NCBI GenBank assembly: GCA_009760855.2
Contig: WPIO01000282.1
Location: 10,001-74,000 of the forward strand
Source: Cristatella mucedo
Lineage: Eukaryota > Bryozoa > Phylactolaemata > Cristatellidae
Length of the DNA: 64,000 bases
Direction of reading: 5' to 3'
Program-made: the position numbers and the translations under genes
Shown: positions 35,901-47,960 of the stretch, in pieces
Layout of the letters: the number at the start of each line of letters is the position of its first letter
Position numbering within the stretch: the first letter of the stretch is position 1
Notes under the pieces: model-generated
Seen by the model: the letters and a program-made list of their open reading frames with translations, nothing else
Told to the model about the DNA's origin: nothing
The model's database searches: none

Positions 35901-36900
35901 CGGCTTATAATCAAGCAGCGAATACATGCTAGGGTTCTGTAGCTTCCTTACAGTACCCTTTATGTTCCGGCATGAGCTTCACTGTCAGAAAAAGTCAACC
36001 AGTGCCGAAGAATTGTTCAAGCTCATGCTCTAACCCCAATCGGTTAGCCATGTATCTTCTAGATATGTTTTCTCACTTTTGATGCTATTGATGCACGTCC
36101 CAACGTCCAATGACATTAGTAAATTTGGAAAAAATCTTACACCACGCCAGCTTCTTACATAATTCACCGGGTCTTCGTGATTTGTTCTTACAGAGCAAAT
36201 GCTTGCTTATGAAGTGCCGGCTGCTAGTAGATGTTATAATAATATATCCTTTGTAGGTCGGCATTTGTGGGTGTTTTCCTGTTAACAGTGTACACGAAGT
36301 GGCTAACGTAATAGCACATTTGCCTAACACTATCCGTCTGCATTCAGTTACATACTCCCTGCATTCATTCTCTGAAGGCTGCCAGCCGAAGCAGACATCA
36401 TTCGACAAGTTGACGAAACGTGCTTGTAATACATCTCCTTTTAGACAATCAGCTGGCTGGTACCGTGGTAGCCGAATCGTGCAGGTTGACTGGGGTAAAG
36501 TTGCAGTTAGCTACATGCATTTGCACATTCGCGAGTTTACTTTTCGCCTTTTGGCAGCAAGCTTTATGGTCGTTCTCACCACGGTGCCAGTCAATCCCAC
36601 ACTAATTCTTCCAATGAGTGCTAAGCATGCTTGCAATTGACGTCGTGCTTCTTCAATGATGCTAAAATTAATTAACCTGACGGTTGCTTGGCTGTAAAGC
36701 ATTGAATGCCTTATGTGCGTGTGGATTCAGACACTACGCCCACTGCCACTTATCGTAAAGGCTTGCTGAACATGTGCACGTTAACTCGGGCCGTGTTGTG
36801 CTACCTGATAGTGGGAGCGCTACAACCATACAGTCGATTACGTTTCCCGTACAGCGTGTGAAGAAAGTGCGTCAGTATTTTTTGCCTACAAAATGGCTCG
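33000..36900 (+). mobile_element. Decayed LINE-A-like element (T'/R') between lectins A and B
   Basis: In plus orientation the endonuclease region (33,380-33,760, with tttcatactctttcagctt and gattctgactgcaaaaaat matching 47,545-47,640), the linker (34,080-34,270, atccttccgatgacttagtc), the reverse-transcriptase remnant (34,860-35,300) and the 3' UTR (36,380-36,830) follow in LINE order. A family X piece lies at 36,420-36,650. There is no coding potential. It is the mirror partner of 55,900-58,760. Confidence 0.72.
34440..34645. repeat. Tandem duplication, 111-bp period
   Basis: gattccaataaata, gcctcaggtc and tttcctatctc occur twice at a spacing of 111 bp (34,467 and 34,578). The same pair exists in arm 2 near 57,930-58,110, so it predates the palindrome. 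Confidence 0.8.
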
Positions 36901-38817
36901 GGTAACTTGTTTTTTGCAACCAAGTTGAATCTAAAGTAAAGGAAAAAAGATTGTTATCCTTTCCTGAAATAGGCTGATTGGACGAAAATGTTTACGAAGC
37001 AGGTAGGTATTCGTTTAATGTTTGTTCGCCTACTAGTTTTCCTGGCCGAATATAAGCTCGCGTATTAGGGCAGTCTATCGTGTTCACGGGTTGTTGATAA
37101 TTGCTTCGGCAGAATGAAATAGGAGCACCTCGTTCTAGGATATGTATTTGGAAAGCAGTGATGGCTATTGCCGAAAAATTATAAACCCTGCCGCGGACAA
37201 ACAGTGCGACATTTCTCTTAAAAGATGCCCTGGTCAGCCACCAGGATACTAGAAAGAATATAACTTAATCCGCAATCTCGCTAAGGACTCACGACATTCG
37301 AAAAAAGTACCTACCGACCGGAAATGATCTCGTCAAATCCAGCCTCAGTAACTCAAGAGGTTCGGGATTTGTTGCGAGCACGGCTACGGCTGCCTGAAAT
37401 GGCTCATGATCGGAGGGAAGTCATCGGCGGGCATTTGAAAACTCACAAGCTTTAATGCAGGTTACAATGCAGACCTGAAAAGTGAGTTGCCGATTGGAGT
37501 GGCCACATACCATGCTGCCCGCTTGGTCCTGCCGTTTTGGTACGGTGACTACGTCGCAGCCAGTTCAACCACTACACTCTCAATTACTACATCAATGATC
37601 CCTGAGAGTCTTTGCAAAACCAAGCGGTTATTTATTGGTCACCTTCTGGTCTAAGTTTGAGGGAAAGACAATTGTTAGGGAGACAACGTAGACAAATTGT
37701 TAAGTGCATTTCCTAGATGTATATCCTGCCAATACTGAGTGTGGTATAAAAACGCTGTGACTCATATATAGTGTCGGTTCGTGGCCGTCGATTGCTAATA
37801 TCCAATTATGTTACGTTCCCTCTATCAGCATGTGCAGACGTAAATGTAAATGCAGAGTAAGAAGCCGTAGACGGGGCTCGGTGTGTTGGTGTTCTACATG
37901 TCACGTTGTGTTATCTATAATGGGCGTATGCATTTTGCAGACGTGCTATAAAGCTAGGTATCTTGCTTGTAAAAAATCACAAACCACAAAGATTCGCAAT
38001 GCAAACAAACGCCCACATGTCTCTACCAATGCAGCTTCGCCAATGGCTATTAGTAGTCGCACAAGCCCCAGCCACCATCGAGCACTGTGTTTAACATGCT
38101 TAGAACACCGTCTTAAACGTTCAATTGTTCATACTGGTGTGTCTTTGTAGCAGCATAATAATAAGCGAAGATTACTTTAGGGTTGGCTACTCGTACATTT
38201 AGGAAGCCACGTGCTTAACGCTAGTGCTGTGGCTCTCCACCTTCCTGTCTACACGTTATGACATTTACACCCGAAGCACTAAAAGCGAGTGTCTTTGTTA
38301 CAACAACAGCACAGGAATGTGCAACGTGAAAGCGTTGAATGGCGATGAAAGTTCTCAATAGCCATGGCGTATTCCTTGACTTAAGGAAAGTCAAGTAATT
38401 TTCATTGGCAGTATCACGCAAAAACCTGTATTGCCCATTTTTGCATAATGCGTTTATTTATGAGTCACGCAAAAACTATGTTGTGTCTCCTACAATAATG
38501 CATAGCTTGTGGAATAAATGGAATCCCCAGATTTCGAATACAAAACATTCCTGGTGATGGTCTTGTAAGCTGGTTAGCAGGTAATCCGGATATCTTCTTC
38601 GAATGCTATGCTTTTTGCAGAAAAATGCATTTCGTTGCACGGTTCCAGACATCACGAGAAATCGTATTTATGTTGCCGATCAAATAGAATGCCCAATTTA
38701 GTGTAAGTCATCTATATATTTGTGACATACTCTAGTCTACCTAAATCTGACCTTGGTAATGTAAATCAACACAGACTCAATACTCAATTAAGTACTCATG
38801 AATTTTTCAGTTTAATT
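36901..38817. repeat. Block H upstream of lectin B
   Basis: This is the mirror of 53,969-55,885 and the inverted homologue of 30,200-31,930. Open frames at 37,830-38,150 and 38,221-38,421 recur in arm 2 only because the arms are nearly identical; they do not survive in the diverged copies. No gene is called. Confidence 0.65.
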
Positions 38818-39337
38818 AGACCGTACAGTGCTCGTTTAGCAATTTGGCGACTGCAGATCCGTTTGAACCTTTGCTTGTGTGCAATTACACACGAAACTTG
38901 CATAAGGACATCGGGTTTGGATGGCGACCCTAGCCTCGGTTAGTATCGAGAGTTGAAATTCCACCAATAAAAGTTTTTTCAACCCTCATTACTAGTTGCT
39001 CGTGGTGACGGAAAGTCCGTACACAAAGGATCCATCTGTTTACTTTCCAAGTTCTTTTATGATGCCGTTCCACAGCCACTAATAATATCTTGATTAGATA
39101 CGTGTTACTGTGCTTGAAAATCACTTCGCAGCGACAAGATTTAGGATCGCAATCGAGCAACCGCTAGGTTGCAGACATAACTGAGAGAATCCACTACCAT
39201 CAAGCTACTGGCTGAGACGACTGGTCTGTCGTTTCTTTGTTTTGGTTACCCGGTTGCACAGCAAGTTAGCTGGTTTAGATAAGAGCATGCTGGACGACAG
39301 GTCTTGTCACTAGTTACAGATTTACCTTATTTGTCGG
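38818..39337. repeat. ~520-bp insertion upstream of lectin B (absent from A and D)
   Basis: Compared with locus A (junction near 30,198-30,205), loci B and C have about 520 extra bases here. I find no inverted ends, tail or clear target duplication, and the open frame inside (38,930-39,160 minus) is unrecognised. It ends 236 bp before the TATA box of lectin B, so it could carry regulatory sequence. Confidence 0.6.
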
Positions 39338-39573
39338 CAAACCCCAAAACCCGAAACTCAAGCAGAGATGAGATCGCGAAACTCGACTAAAGATAACTCA
39401 GAAAATAGTACTATGGGAATCCCTGAAATCAAGCATCTCGCATTTGGCAACCTGTCAAGGAACCACTACTATGATCTCGTTGTCAGGGTGTCACAGCCAT
39501 GCTGGTGGTTGGTTTTCCAGCAAATCTGATTTGGATTTTGCTTAACGATTTGCTCCAAGGCTCAAGATCTTAG

Positions 39574-39580
39574 TATATAA
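39574..39580 (+). promoter_or_regulatory. TATA box of lectin B
   Basis: TATATAA lies ~47 bases before the leader-exon donor at 39,626, leaving room for a start site near 39,600-39,610. The string is identical at locus C. Confidence 0.5.
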
Positions 39581-39599
39581 CAAACCAAGTTCGAATACC

Positions 39600-39741
39600 G
39601 TCAGGCTCACCTTCAGTGGAAGCACAGTAAGTATTCACTAAGAAGTGTTACCTACTAAACACTTGAACCTAGCAGCTCTGCCAAGTTGACTGCTGCACTT
39701 GTATATGTTGCTTCTCTAACTAAACTTATATTGACATATAG
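39600..39741 (+). other. Leader exon and first intron of lectin B
   Basis: A short non-coding exon ends at 39,626 (GCACA before GTAAGTATTC). The intron runs 39,627-39,741 and ends in ttgacatatag. The exon start is inferred from the TATA position. Confidence 0.5.
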
Positions 39742-39754
39742 AAACCAGGCTAGC

Positions 39755-41271
39755 ATGATGTCGGCTCTCCTACTGTGTGCCCTGCTCTTGGTCGGTCAGA
39801 GTGAAGCCTACAATGTAAGTAGCATGCCAGAGCTTCGTTGCTTTCCATGACCCATTGTTTCATCAGCACGTGTTAGTTAAGAGCAACAACGATACATTCG
39901 CTCATGTTCTTTCCTCAGGACATCGGGACTGACGATCTTGATACTTCAAGTGTCGGCATTGTAAACTCTGAGACCGAATGTAAGTTGAAGCTAGAAAGTC
40001 ACTCCTCATTCTGACGAGTTGTCATATCCTTGAGTAGCTAGTGTGATTTCTCGTAATTTATTATTTCTTTGTGTCTGCCGGAGCAACGTTCAGATGACCG
40101 CCTGTGACAAGTCCAAGTTCTCATTGGCTACAGAGCTGCCTTTGAAAATTGTCTGCAACTACTGAGCCCTGTTTGCCGGTGTATGCGAAATTCCAGAGCT
40201 GCTGTCAACAATGTAAAAGCGCCTATCTTGGTAGTGTAATATTCTGACACAAATCTGCATTCTATAGTATTATTGCGCAATGCAACGAACGGTACCTGCC
40301 CGATTAGTTTGAATCCACGAATATTGTATATATCGCCCACTAGTACAACGACACTACCCGAAGTATTAGAGAACATGCTTTTCGCTGCTTAAAGTTTGCA
40401 CACAATCAGAATTGTTAGCTTACTTTGGCCCATACGCACGTGTGAGATCAGGCTCTGGTTTTGCTATTAGATTTTAAACATGAGGAATCTTGTAAAGACC
40501 TCACTGATATGGCCAAGGTAACTACCATTGCTAGAATCTATCGTAAGCTTGCAGATAGCGAAAAAAGATCAGCCCATTCTCGATGTGCAAATAATGAATC
40601 TCCATAGTGGAAAATGCTTTTAACAGGCCTCGTGCTTTTTTTCAGCACTAAAAGAAGGTATTTCAAAAAGATCTACATCGTTTCAATTCTTTAATACTTT
40701 GTCCACTTACGATGAAGCACGAAGCCAGTGCCACAAACGAGGCTTGACTTTGGCCAGAATTGATAGCCAGCTGCAGCAGAATGAGATAGCAAATTTTCTC
40801 CAAACTACGGCAGGTAAACGACACTGAATTGTCATCGAAATATTATTAGTCCAGTTCGTGTTTCGTGGCTATAGACTGGTAATCTGCACAGTGTAGAGAA
40901 TCGTTGACGGCCTCCTATTTTAGAGACGAATGCCGAAGATGACACTTTGCCACCCGTCGTTTGGATATCCCATGTAAAGTTCCTGTGTTGTAGGATTCCA
41001 GGGATTATCCGTTTGGATCGGCTTGACGTACAACCGAGTCGCTAATAACCCCCTTCTAAACTGGTGGAGATGGGACTGTGGCTGCAAGGCACTTAGATCG
41101 CTACCATACCAGTACAGTAACTGGGCACAAGACGAACCGAACAATTATAAGGGCCTTGGTGAATACTCGGTTCAAATGTATTCTAGCCCTACATACGCAT
41201 GGAATGACAACTTGTCCTCTATGAAATTGGGGTTCGTTTGTCAGAGATGCATTGAATCTCAGATCTGCTGA
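39755..41271 (+). CDS. Secreted C-type lectin B, intact, four coding exons
   Basis: Coding exons are 39,755-39,814, 39,919-39,979, 40,646-40,813 and 40,994-41,271; all introns are GT-AG and phases fit (0, 1, 1), giving 188 residues. Residues 1-18 are a signal peptide (MMSALLLCALLLVGQSEA), 19-45 an acidic linker, and 50-182 a C-type lectin domain with YDEARSQC (62-69), WIGL (104-107), EPN (144-146), WND (166-168) and FVC (177-179). EPN plus WND is the calcium-dependent mannose/GlcNAc-type sugar site of known CTLDs. The two cysteines that normally brace the long loop are both absent (GEYSVQM at 152-158; WNDNLSS at 166-172). A DCGC pair (124-127) and two C-terminal cysteines are extra. The product should be extracellular and soluble. 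The ligand is unknown; recognition of microbes or self/non-self surfaces would be inference. Confidence 0.9.
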
Positions 41272-42536
41272 AGTGCTAATATAAATATACTTCATTCAAT
41301 ACGTTGGACAGGCTTTTAAGCTGTGGGCGTGGGGTACATGGGTTTGCATTTGCAGTGGTCACCTAGAGAACAGCTAGCCCGTATCAGCAAGACACGATGG
41401 ATATTTTCTTTATATAGCTTAAACTTGAACGGTTCTTAATGCGATTTCCGCTGAAGTGCTCACTCGACTACAAGTCTAACATGTAATACACCCTAGAATG
41501 CTTCAGTCGGCCACAATACATAATACGCACGTCTTCTGCAGCACCTAAGTAGATTCTGAAAAGCGGCAAGTACGACTCGTGGCTGAGTGGTTCTCATAGG
41601 TAGTATTGAGTGGAAAAATAAAGGGTCCTGAAAGTGAGCGGTAGAACCTTGAAGTCGATGTTTTGCTTGGCTGAGAGTCTGTAGAGGTCGGTGAATAGCT
41701 ATGTCACGTGGCAACTGTAACGCTCTCGACAGAAAGACCAGCTGCCGAGTTTTGCAACAACTCTAGACGTGTGACTGGACAGGCAGGTAGTCGGGGTAAC
41801 AGTGAGTTACTGGAGTCTCGATGGGATGTCATTATGGCACGAATCAATTTACATGTAGTGCACCTGTCATAGGAAGCCCAAATGTTAGCAAAGTTATGAA
41901 GGTGAAAGTAGAAGGACTTGACTCCCGACTAGATCTGTTCGTCGGATGAAAGGTCACATTGGAACGTGGCACCTAGATGTTCTGTGCAAATTCAACGGCG
42001 ATCTCCTTAGGCCCGAATAATCGCTAGTCAGTCTTCTGGTGCCACTGTGTTCTATGAGAAGAGAAGTATGTAGCCTGGGCTTAAGCATGTTCAATACATT
42101 TGGTCTAGTTGGTTTCTCAGGTACTGGACTGACTCACAACCTTTTTGAAAAAGTAGAAGCAACATGTCCTGAAATTATTAAAATAGTGTCGAGTCGTGAA
42201 CATGGATTTTTTTTACCAGGAACATATTCAAGTCGCAACGATATACCCTGCAGTTGCATTGAATGCATATGCATAAATTCATTTATATCTACTCAGATTA
42301 TGAGATGTGTGAAGTTTTCTGATCGTAATCCTACCCGAAAAAGTCACGAAGCTTCTCAGAAATTGAGGTGGCAAAAAAGGCTCCCGTGACCTGAGCTGTG
42401 AAGCGCGGCCTTTGACTAATCGTAAATGCAAAAAATAACAGCTTTAAAGCAGCTTACAATTTCAGTGTTCCACTCATATATACCATTGCTACCCTAACCA
42501 AGGCAATCTTTCCACTGGATTACGTTTCAGTCATGT

Positions 42537-42542
<6 letters not shown>
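41272..42542. repeat. 3' flank of lectin B up to the LINE
   Basis: The mirror of this flank is 50,242-51,515. It contains the tggta half (42,538-42,542) of the LINE-A target duplication. An old LINE-like stretch (41,640-41,960, matching LINE-A around 43,050-43,400) is recognisable, for example cttgaagtcgatg followed by tgcttgg. No host gene is seen downstream of the lectin stop. Confidence 0.65.
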
Positions 42543-42568
<26 letters not shown>

Positions 42569-44819
42569 TCACCTGATAAGGCGCCCTCAGAGAACTTAAT
42601 CTCTCTCTAGGCGCTTTACATTTGCTGCAAAGTGAAATGCAATTGAATGGTAAGTGAAATCATGCTTGACAGACAAACAAGATTAATAAAATGGTTAGAG
42701 GTGACATGCACAGGGTCAGCATGCGAATGTGGTTAGTGGCAGCATGCACAGTGTCAGCACGCATAAGCACATCAAGGACGAATCACAGGGACCCACTAAA
42801 TGCTGTCTTAAATAGGTGTGTTTTTAGGTTCCTTTTAAATGTGGTCAGGTCAGGGGATGTTCTGACGCAGGTCGGGAGGGAGTTCCAGGCTGTGGGAGCA
42901 TACGAGCTAAATGCACGGTCTCCAAAGGATTTAAGGTTTGTACGAGGTATTTCTAGACTGTTGGATTCCGAAAAGCCGGTGGTACGATGCTTGGCCTGAT
43001 GGGGTAGTATATCTGACAGATAGGCTGGAGCCATAGAATGAAGGGACCTCAAAGTGAGCGACAAAACCTTGAAGTCAATCCGTTGCTTGAATGGTAGCCA
43101 GTGCAGGTCGGCGAGAAGTGGAGTAATGTGGCAACTGCGACGCTCGTGACAGACAAGTCTAGCTGCCGAGTTTTGCACCAGCGGCAATCGCCTGATCGCA
43201 CATGCTGGTAGACCAGTGAGCAGTGAGTTGCAGAAGTCGAGACGGGATGTCACGAATTTATGGACCAACTTAGATGTGGTATCTTTATCTAAACAAGCCC
43301 GAATTTTAGCAATGTTATGAAGCTGAAAATAGGCGGATTTGACTGTGCAGCTGATACGGTCGTCTAGCGAGAGGTCGCTTTGGAATATGACACCTAGATT
43401 TTGAGCTGATTCAACAGGAGATATGCTGGCAGAGCCAATTTTGAGAGTCAATCGTTCCAATCTCTGAATCACACTGAGTTTGCCCATAAAAAGTAAGTTA
43501 GTTTTATCATTGTTTAGTTTTAGAAAATTTGCTGCCATCCGTGAGCGGATGTCATCAATGCATGCAGCTGATGAGTTGAGAGAATTTGAGGTGCTCGAAG
43601 GCTGGGATGGATCAAAGCAAAGGTACAACTGAGTGTCACCCGCAGAGAAGTGAAAGCCTAGATTGTGCTTGGCAATCACATCAGCAAGAGGTAGGGTATA
43701 AACCGTGAAAAGAACCGGACCTAGCACTGAGCCCTGAGGTACTCCATATTTAAGAGGTACTTTATATGATCTTTGTCCATTCACGTCAATATTCTGGAGT
43801 CTCCCACTGAGATAGGACATGAACCACTGCAGAGCAGTGCCAGTGATGCCCAGGCGAGATGAGAGGCGCTCTAGAAGAACTTTGTGATCGATGGTGTCAA
43901 AAGCTGCCGAAAGATCACGCAAAACAAGCAGAGACACTCTACCCACGTCTGCATTCCTAATGATGTCGTTGTATACCCTAAGCAATGCTGACTCTGTGGA
44001 GAGATTAGCTCTAAAGCCATACTAGAATTTACTAGCAAGGTGTTAGGTTTCGATATACGAATTCAGCTGGTCCGCCTCGACCCGTTCCAGTGTCTTTGAT
44101 AGGAATGGTACAAGGGAAACTGGGCGGTAGTTGCTTAAGTTCTCTTGGTCTAGTGCAGCTTTCTTGAGAAGTGGCCTGACTACAGCTTTTTTGAAAGATG
44201 CTGGGACATGACCTGAGGCTAATGACATATTAATGATTTTAGTTATGCCTGGCAGCAGCAGATCAATGCAACGTCGGAGCAGGACAGTGGGAACAGGGTC
44301 CAGAGGACTTGTTGTCTTCTTTGATTGAGATACGAACTCTAGGACTAGATCACTAGAGACCTGCTTAAATGCAGACATTGAAGTGCAGCCAGGAACCGAG
44401 GAACAGCATTCTAGTGGGGAGGTTGTCATCGCAGGGATGGATTACCTGATCTTGTCTATATTCTGCACAAAGAATCGAGAGAAGCGATCGGCTAGATCAT
44501 CACTAGGATCATCAGGTAAGGAGCTAATCTGGGAACGGTTGAGGAGATAATTTACTGTCGATATCAGCATTTTCGATTGTGCATCTGTGATTCAAAAATG
44601 TTTCTATAGAAGCTAGACTTGGCCTTTGCTAGGATAGATTGGTACGAACTACAGTAGTCTTCATATGCCTGTCGATGGACAGTTAGTCCGGATCTTTTGT
44701 ATGCTTTTTCAAGCTTTCCGTTAGTAGACTTGGCTACTTTAATGTCTGTGGTAAACCATAGGCCGTCTGGGCGGGGGCGCACAGTTCGCAAAGTCAAAGT
44801 TGCAAACTCATCGAGCGTG
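42543..44819 (-). mobile_element. LINE-A, arm 1 copy, truncated by the palindrome junction
   Basis: Reading on the minus strand: linker (44,564-44,819), reverse-transcriptase start (44,043-44,429), then RT palm and thumb (42,783-43,985), 3' UTR and (ATT)n tail (42,543-42,567). It is nearly identical to 47,961-50,241. It stops at 44,819 without the first ~950 bases and without the second target duplication. The catalytic YADD reads SAGD (43,635-43,646), and TAA and TAG stops separate the two RT frames. The same lesions occur in the arm 2 copy, so this is a duplicate of one dead insertion. Confidence 0.92.
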
Positions 44820-47800
44820 ATCATTGAACAATGAAATTCCAGCAGCATCGCAGTCTTTAATAATTATGGAATGAACGTCACGATACCATCGCTCTTGTCG
44901 TTGTATAATGGGTGCTTCAATGTCGCATGCAAAATCACGGCAATTCACTTCTGAATTAATAAAGACGTTGCAGTTTAAGAAGAATGTGACTAAGTCATCA
45001 GAAGGATCAGTAAGTACGGAGCACACTCAGGAGATGATAAGGGGCGATTTATGATAGACATCGGCACTTTTCGAATTCGGGTGTGTGATTCAGAAATATC
45101 TTTGTAATAGGTAGATTTGGCGTTCACTAGGATTGACAGGCATGTCCAACACTAGTAGTCTCCGTACTGCTGACGTTTCACGGTCCGTACTGATCTTTTA
45201 CACTCTTTACCCAGCCTGAGGTTGGTACTCGTAGCTAGTTTCGCGGTTGCAGACACCCAAACTTTCTGGGCAAGGATGAACATCACGTTTAGTCAGTGGT
45301 GCACATTTTTGACCAGGTTAGAAAGCGACGTGCTATTCTACCAACGATAATACCTATTATTACAAGTTGTGTGTCGTTGGCGATTAACATATTTTTGCAA
45401 CAACAGCATTCTGTCGTTCTCATTGTGTCAACAGTAGACTTTTTTGTGGTAATGAGAGTTCCCACGGTTGAAAAAAAATTGGAAGATATTGTGATGAACA
45501 GAAATATACAATTACAGGTATTTATAGCAAAAGAACGTGTGCGAATATCGACCAAGTTTGGGACCCTTGTTCAGAGTGGGATCTTGCAAGCAAGCATCAG
45601 TACGGAAACTCAAAGGGTGTGATACTTTCAACGTTAGCTTTCAGTTTAGCTGTTAGAATAATCATTGGAATCACGTATTAATTGAAAAGACAGGTTTTTT
45701 GCAGTCAGAATCAACGTAAGTTCAGAACGGTCTCTGATAAATGAGAACTTGGTACCTATTAGGTTATACAGTATTGTAAACCGTTGGCAGATTGATGCCG
45801 GCTCTACAAAATGAAGAGATTCCAAGGACTGCAGTCGGTTTGAAATTTGTATCCGTGTGACACCTCTCATGTCCCAATTTCAAACCACTAGGGTTTTCAG
45901 TGACAGACGAAAAGTGAAGTTCTATTGTGCCACCTCTTGCGTCTCAATAATATTTATCACCACACACCGATCAAAGAGAATATTTTATAGTAGCATAGAT
46001 AAATAATCCAAGATGCAGGCAACTTGTCATCCGTCTATCACTATAGCAGCTATCTGCTCCTGTTTAAAACTGTTGGGTTAGAGCCTCTTTACCACTCACG
46101 TGGGATGATCCAAACATACACTGGTAGTATTCCTGGTATGACTGCCGATTGTACGTCTGGGCATAGCAAAACAAAATTCTGACGCGGTGTTTCATGATCC
46201 ACACACCAGTGCACTAACGGCTGCGATTTACGTCTGAATCATGTGTATCGAATTATAACTTGAGACTGTTCAGCATAATTTGTAGTGTCCCTGGAGGTAT
46301 CCAGTTTCAGAAAAACCAATGGCAAGCTGTGTTGTACAATCTATCAGCAGAACATAATCATTACGAAAAAGCTCTCGTCAGCTAGACATGAAGGAAATCG
46401 TAACATTTGTTACACTATCTTAGCAAAGTTAACAGCTTGCCTCAATGGAATGAAATGCTATATGTGTTGCAATATAGGAGAGCCTCGTCTGTTCCCTTTC
46501 AATATATCTACAGCTGAGTTGAAAGGTGATGTTCGGTTATTCATACTATACACGTTTGAAGCGAGCAACACCATGCATAGGATGAGTAAGCAATGTGACA
46601 GATGGTAGTAAAAAACAGATGAGCTGATGCACATTTGTTCTGCTGTGTATGCGGTTTCTGTGCATAAATGTTAATCCAGTTCCAAGTTATTTCTTTTTGC
46701 TGATCTCCATAACGCCCCGCACTGTCTGCAAAGTTGTTCAAATAGCTAGCAGCTAGAAAATTAATGCAACCGAAAAAGTGCGTAGTATTATTACCTAAAG
46801 TGGAAGGACTTTGAGCGACATACAACTGAAAGGAATCAACTGAACGAACCCACAGGTGCATTTTAAATCCAGGAAGTCAACCTGCTCTTTCATTAGGAGC
46901 CTATTCTGTTTAGGGCAAGTAAGTAGCTCGTTTTGCTGCCAATCTATGTTTTCCCAAATAAGGCTACAATAACTGTTATGTGACCCAAAACTGGCCAACT
47001 TCTACCACCTCAGACGCCGCTCGTTAGGCAAGAACTGCGAGCTGAGTACTCGCTCGTTCGGTATTCCTAGCATTGTCTCGAACCGCTCAGCATGCTTCTC
47101 CACATGCGTCACTGTAAACTCCTCAAACTTAGTGGTCATCAAGCTTGTTGTAACCCCATCGGCCAGACTTAACGCTTGCCTTTGGAATCCTCGCTCAATA
47201 AGCAATAAACCTCTAGTAATAAGTGACCTTATTTTTGAAAATGTTATTGACCTGCTCGCCCTAACTGAAACTTGGCTAAAATCGATAAACGGCCCGACAA
47301 TTAAAGACGCTACTCCATCCGGTTTCTCGTTTTTTCACACCCCTAGATCAATCTAAACTGGAGGTGGAGGTGCTATTGTCGTGCACTCGAAATTCAACTT
47401 CCAGCCATTTGCAGTACCCTTGAAGCAGTCTTCTGATTCAATTGTCTTGGTCTCACCCGAAAACAAGCTACCGATAGTGGCAGTAGTTATCATCCACTAG
47501 GTACCAAATCCTTCTTTTTCTCAGATTTCTCTGATCTCATTTTGATTCTGTGTGCAAGAAATCGATCCTTCCTCGTTACAGGTGATTTCAACGTTCACTT
47601 TGATAACCTATCTAACGCTTTCAGCACCGAATTTCGTGCATTGACTGACTCATTGTCTCTTGTGGCTCATGTGCACAGCCCTACCCACATCAAGGATCTC
47701 GCACTCGACCAGATTTTCTCATACAACTGCACTTTGTCATCACCAAATATTACAAAATCCTGCTTATCTGACAAAATGCAGATCTCATTAAATCTACAGT

Positions 47801-47960
47801 GTGTACCCACATCCTGCTCTAAAATAACATGTGACTCGCTAAACCTGAAGACCCTTGGCATCGATGCTGTCCGTGCGAGAATATCTGCTTCCCCACTGCT
47901 GCTCAATCCTCCCTCCGATCTGTTATCATTGGTAGATAGCTACAACACGACACTAGCTGA
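44820..47960. other. Central spacer of the palindrome
   Basis: The spacer has two parts. Positions 44,830-47,002 are a unit flank R in plus order, including the 5' portion of the old decayed LINE (44,830-45,900, minus orientation). They are homologous to 58,150-59,860 and, reversed, to 32,240-34,400. Positions 47,008-47,960 are the 5' 953 bases of the LINE-A insertion, present only once. No host gene is seen. Confidence 0.85.
47003..47007. repeat. Target-site duplication TACCA, left copy
   Basis: The left flank reads cttctacca and the right flank (50,242-50,246) reads taccatacatg. Empty paralogous sites at 32,229-32,239 (reversed) and near 59,850-59,862 read cttctaccatacatg once. Confidence 0.8.

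Larger units (their letters stand above)
28110..44819. repeat. Palindrome arm 1
   Basis: The reverse complement of this arm reappears at 47,961-64,000. Paired features sum to nearly constant coordinates: lectin B start 39,755 with lectin C start 53,031 (92,786), and LINE break 44,819 with 47,961 (92,780). Frames along 36.5-44.4 kb reappear almost residue for residue in the other arm. Arm 1 is ~670 bp longer because arm 2 lacks 36,245-36,467 and 33,365-33,789. The left limit is set only by the window end on the other side. Confidence 0.93.

Noticed and set aside
37830-38150. Arginine/cysteine-rich 106-codon frame, also open at 54,636-54,956
   Set aside because: Conservation between arms is expected from 99 percent DNA identity; the frame is not maintained in the diverged A-side copy (30.9-31.2 kb).
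38930-39160. 76-codon frame in the 520-bp insertion, open in both arms
   Set aside because: Both copies are near-identical duplicates, so openness is not independent evidence; no domain recognised.
39980-40645. Search for an extra lectin exon carrying the N-terminal cysteine hairpin of long-form CTLDs
   Set aside because: No acceptor/open frame/donor combination compatible with phase 1 was found; the flanking exons already join in frame.
40920-41144. 74-codon minus-strand frame conserved at three lectin loci
   Set aside because: It is the antisense shadow of lectin exon 5.
42691-42999. 102-codon frame on the plus strand, repeated at 49,785-50,093 on the minus strand
   Set aside because: It is the antisense of the LINE-A reverse-transcriptase end and 3' UTR.
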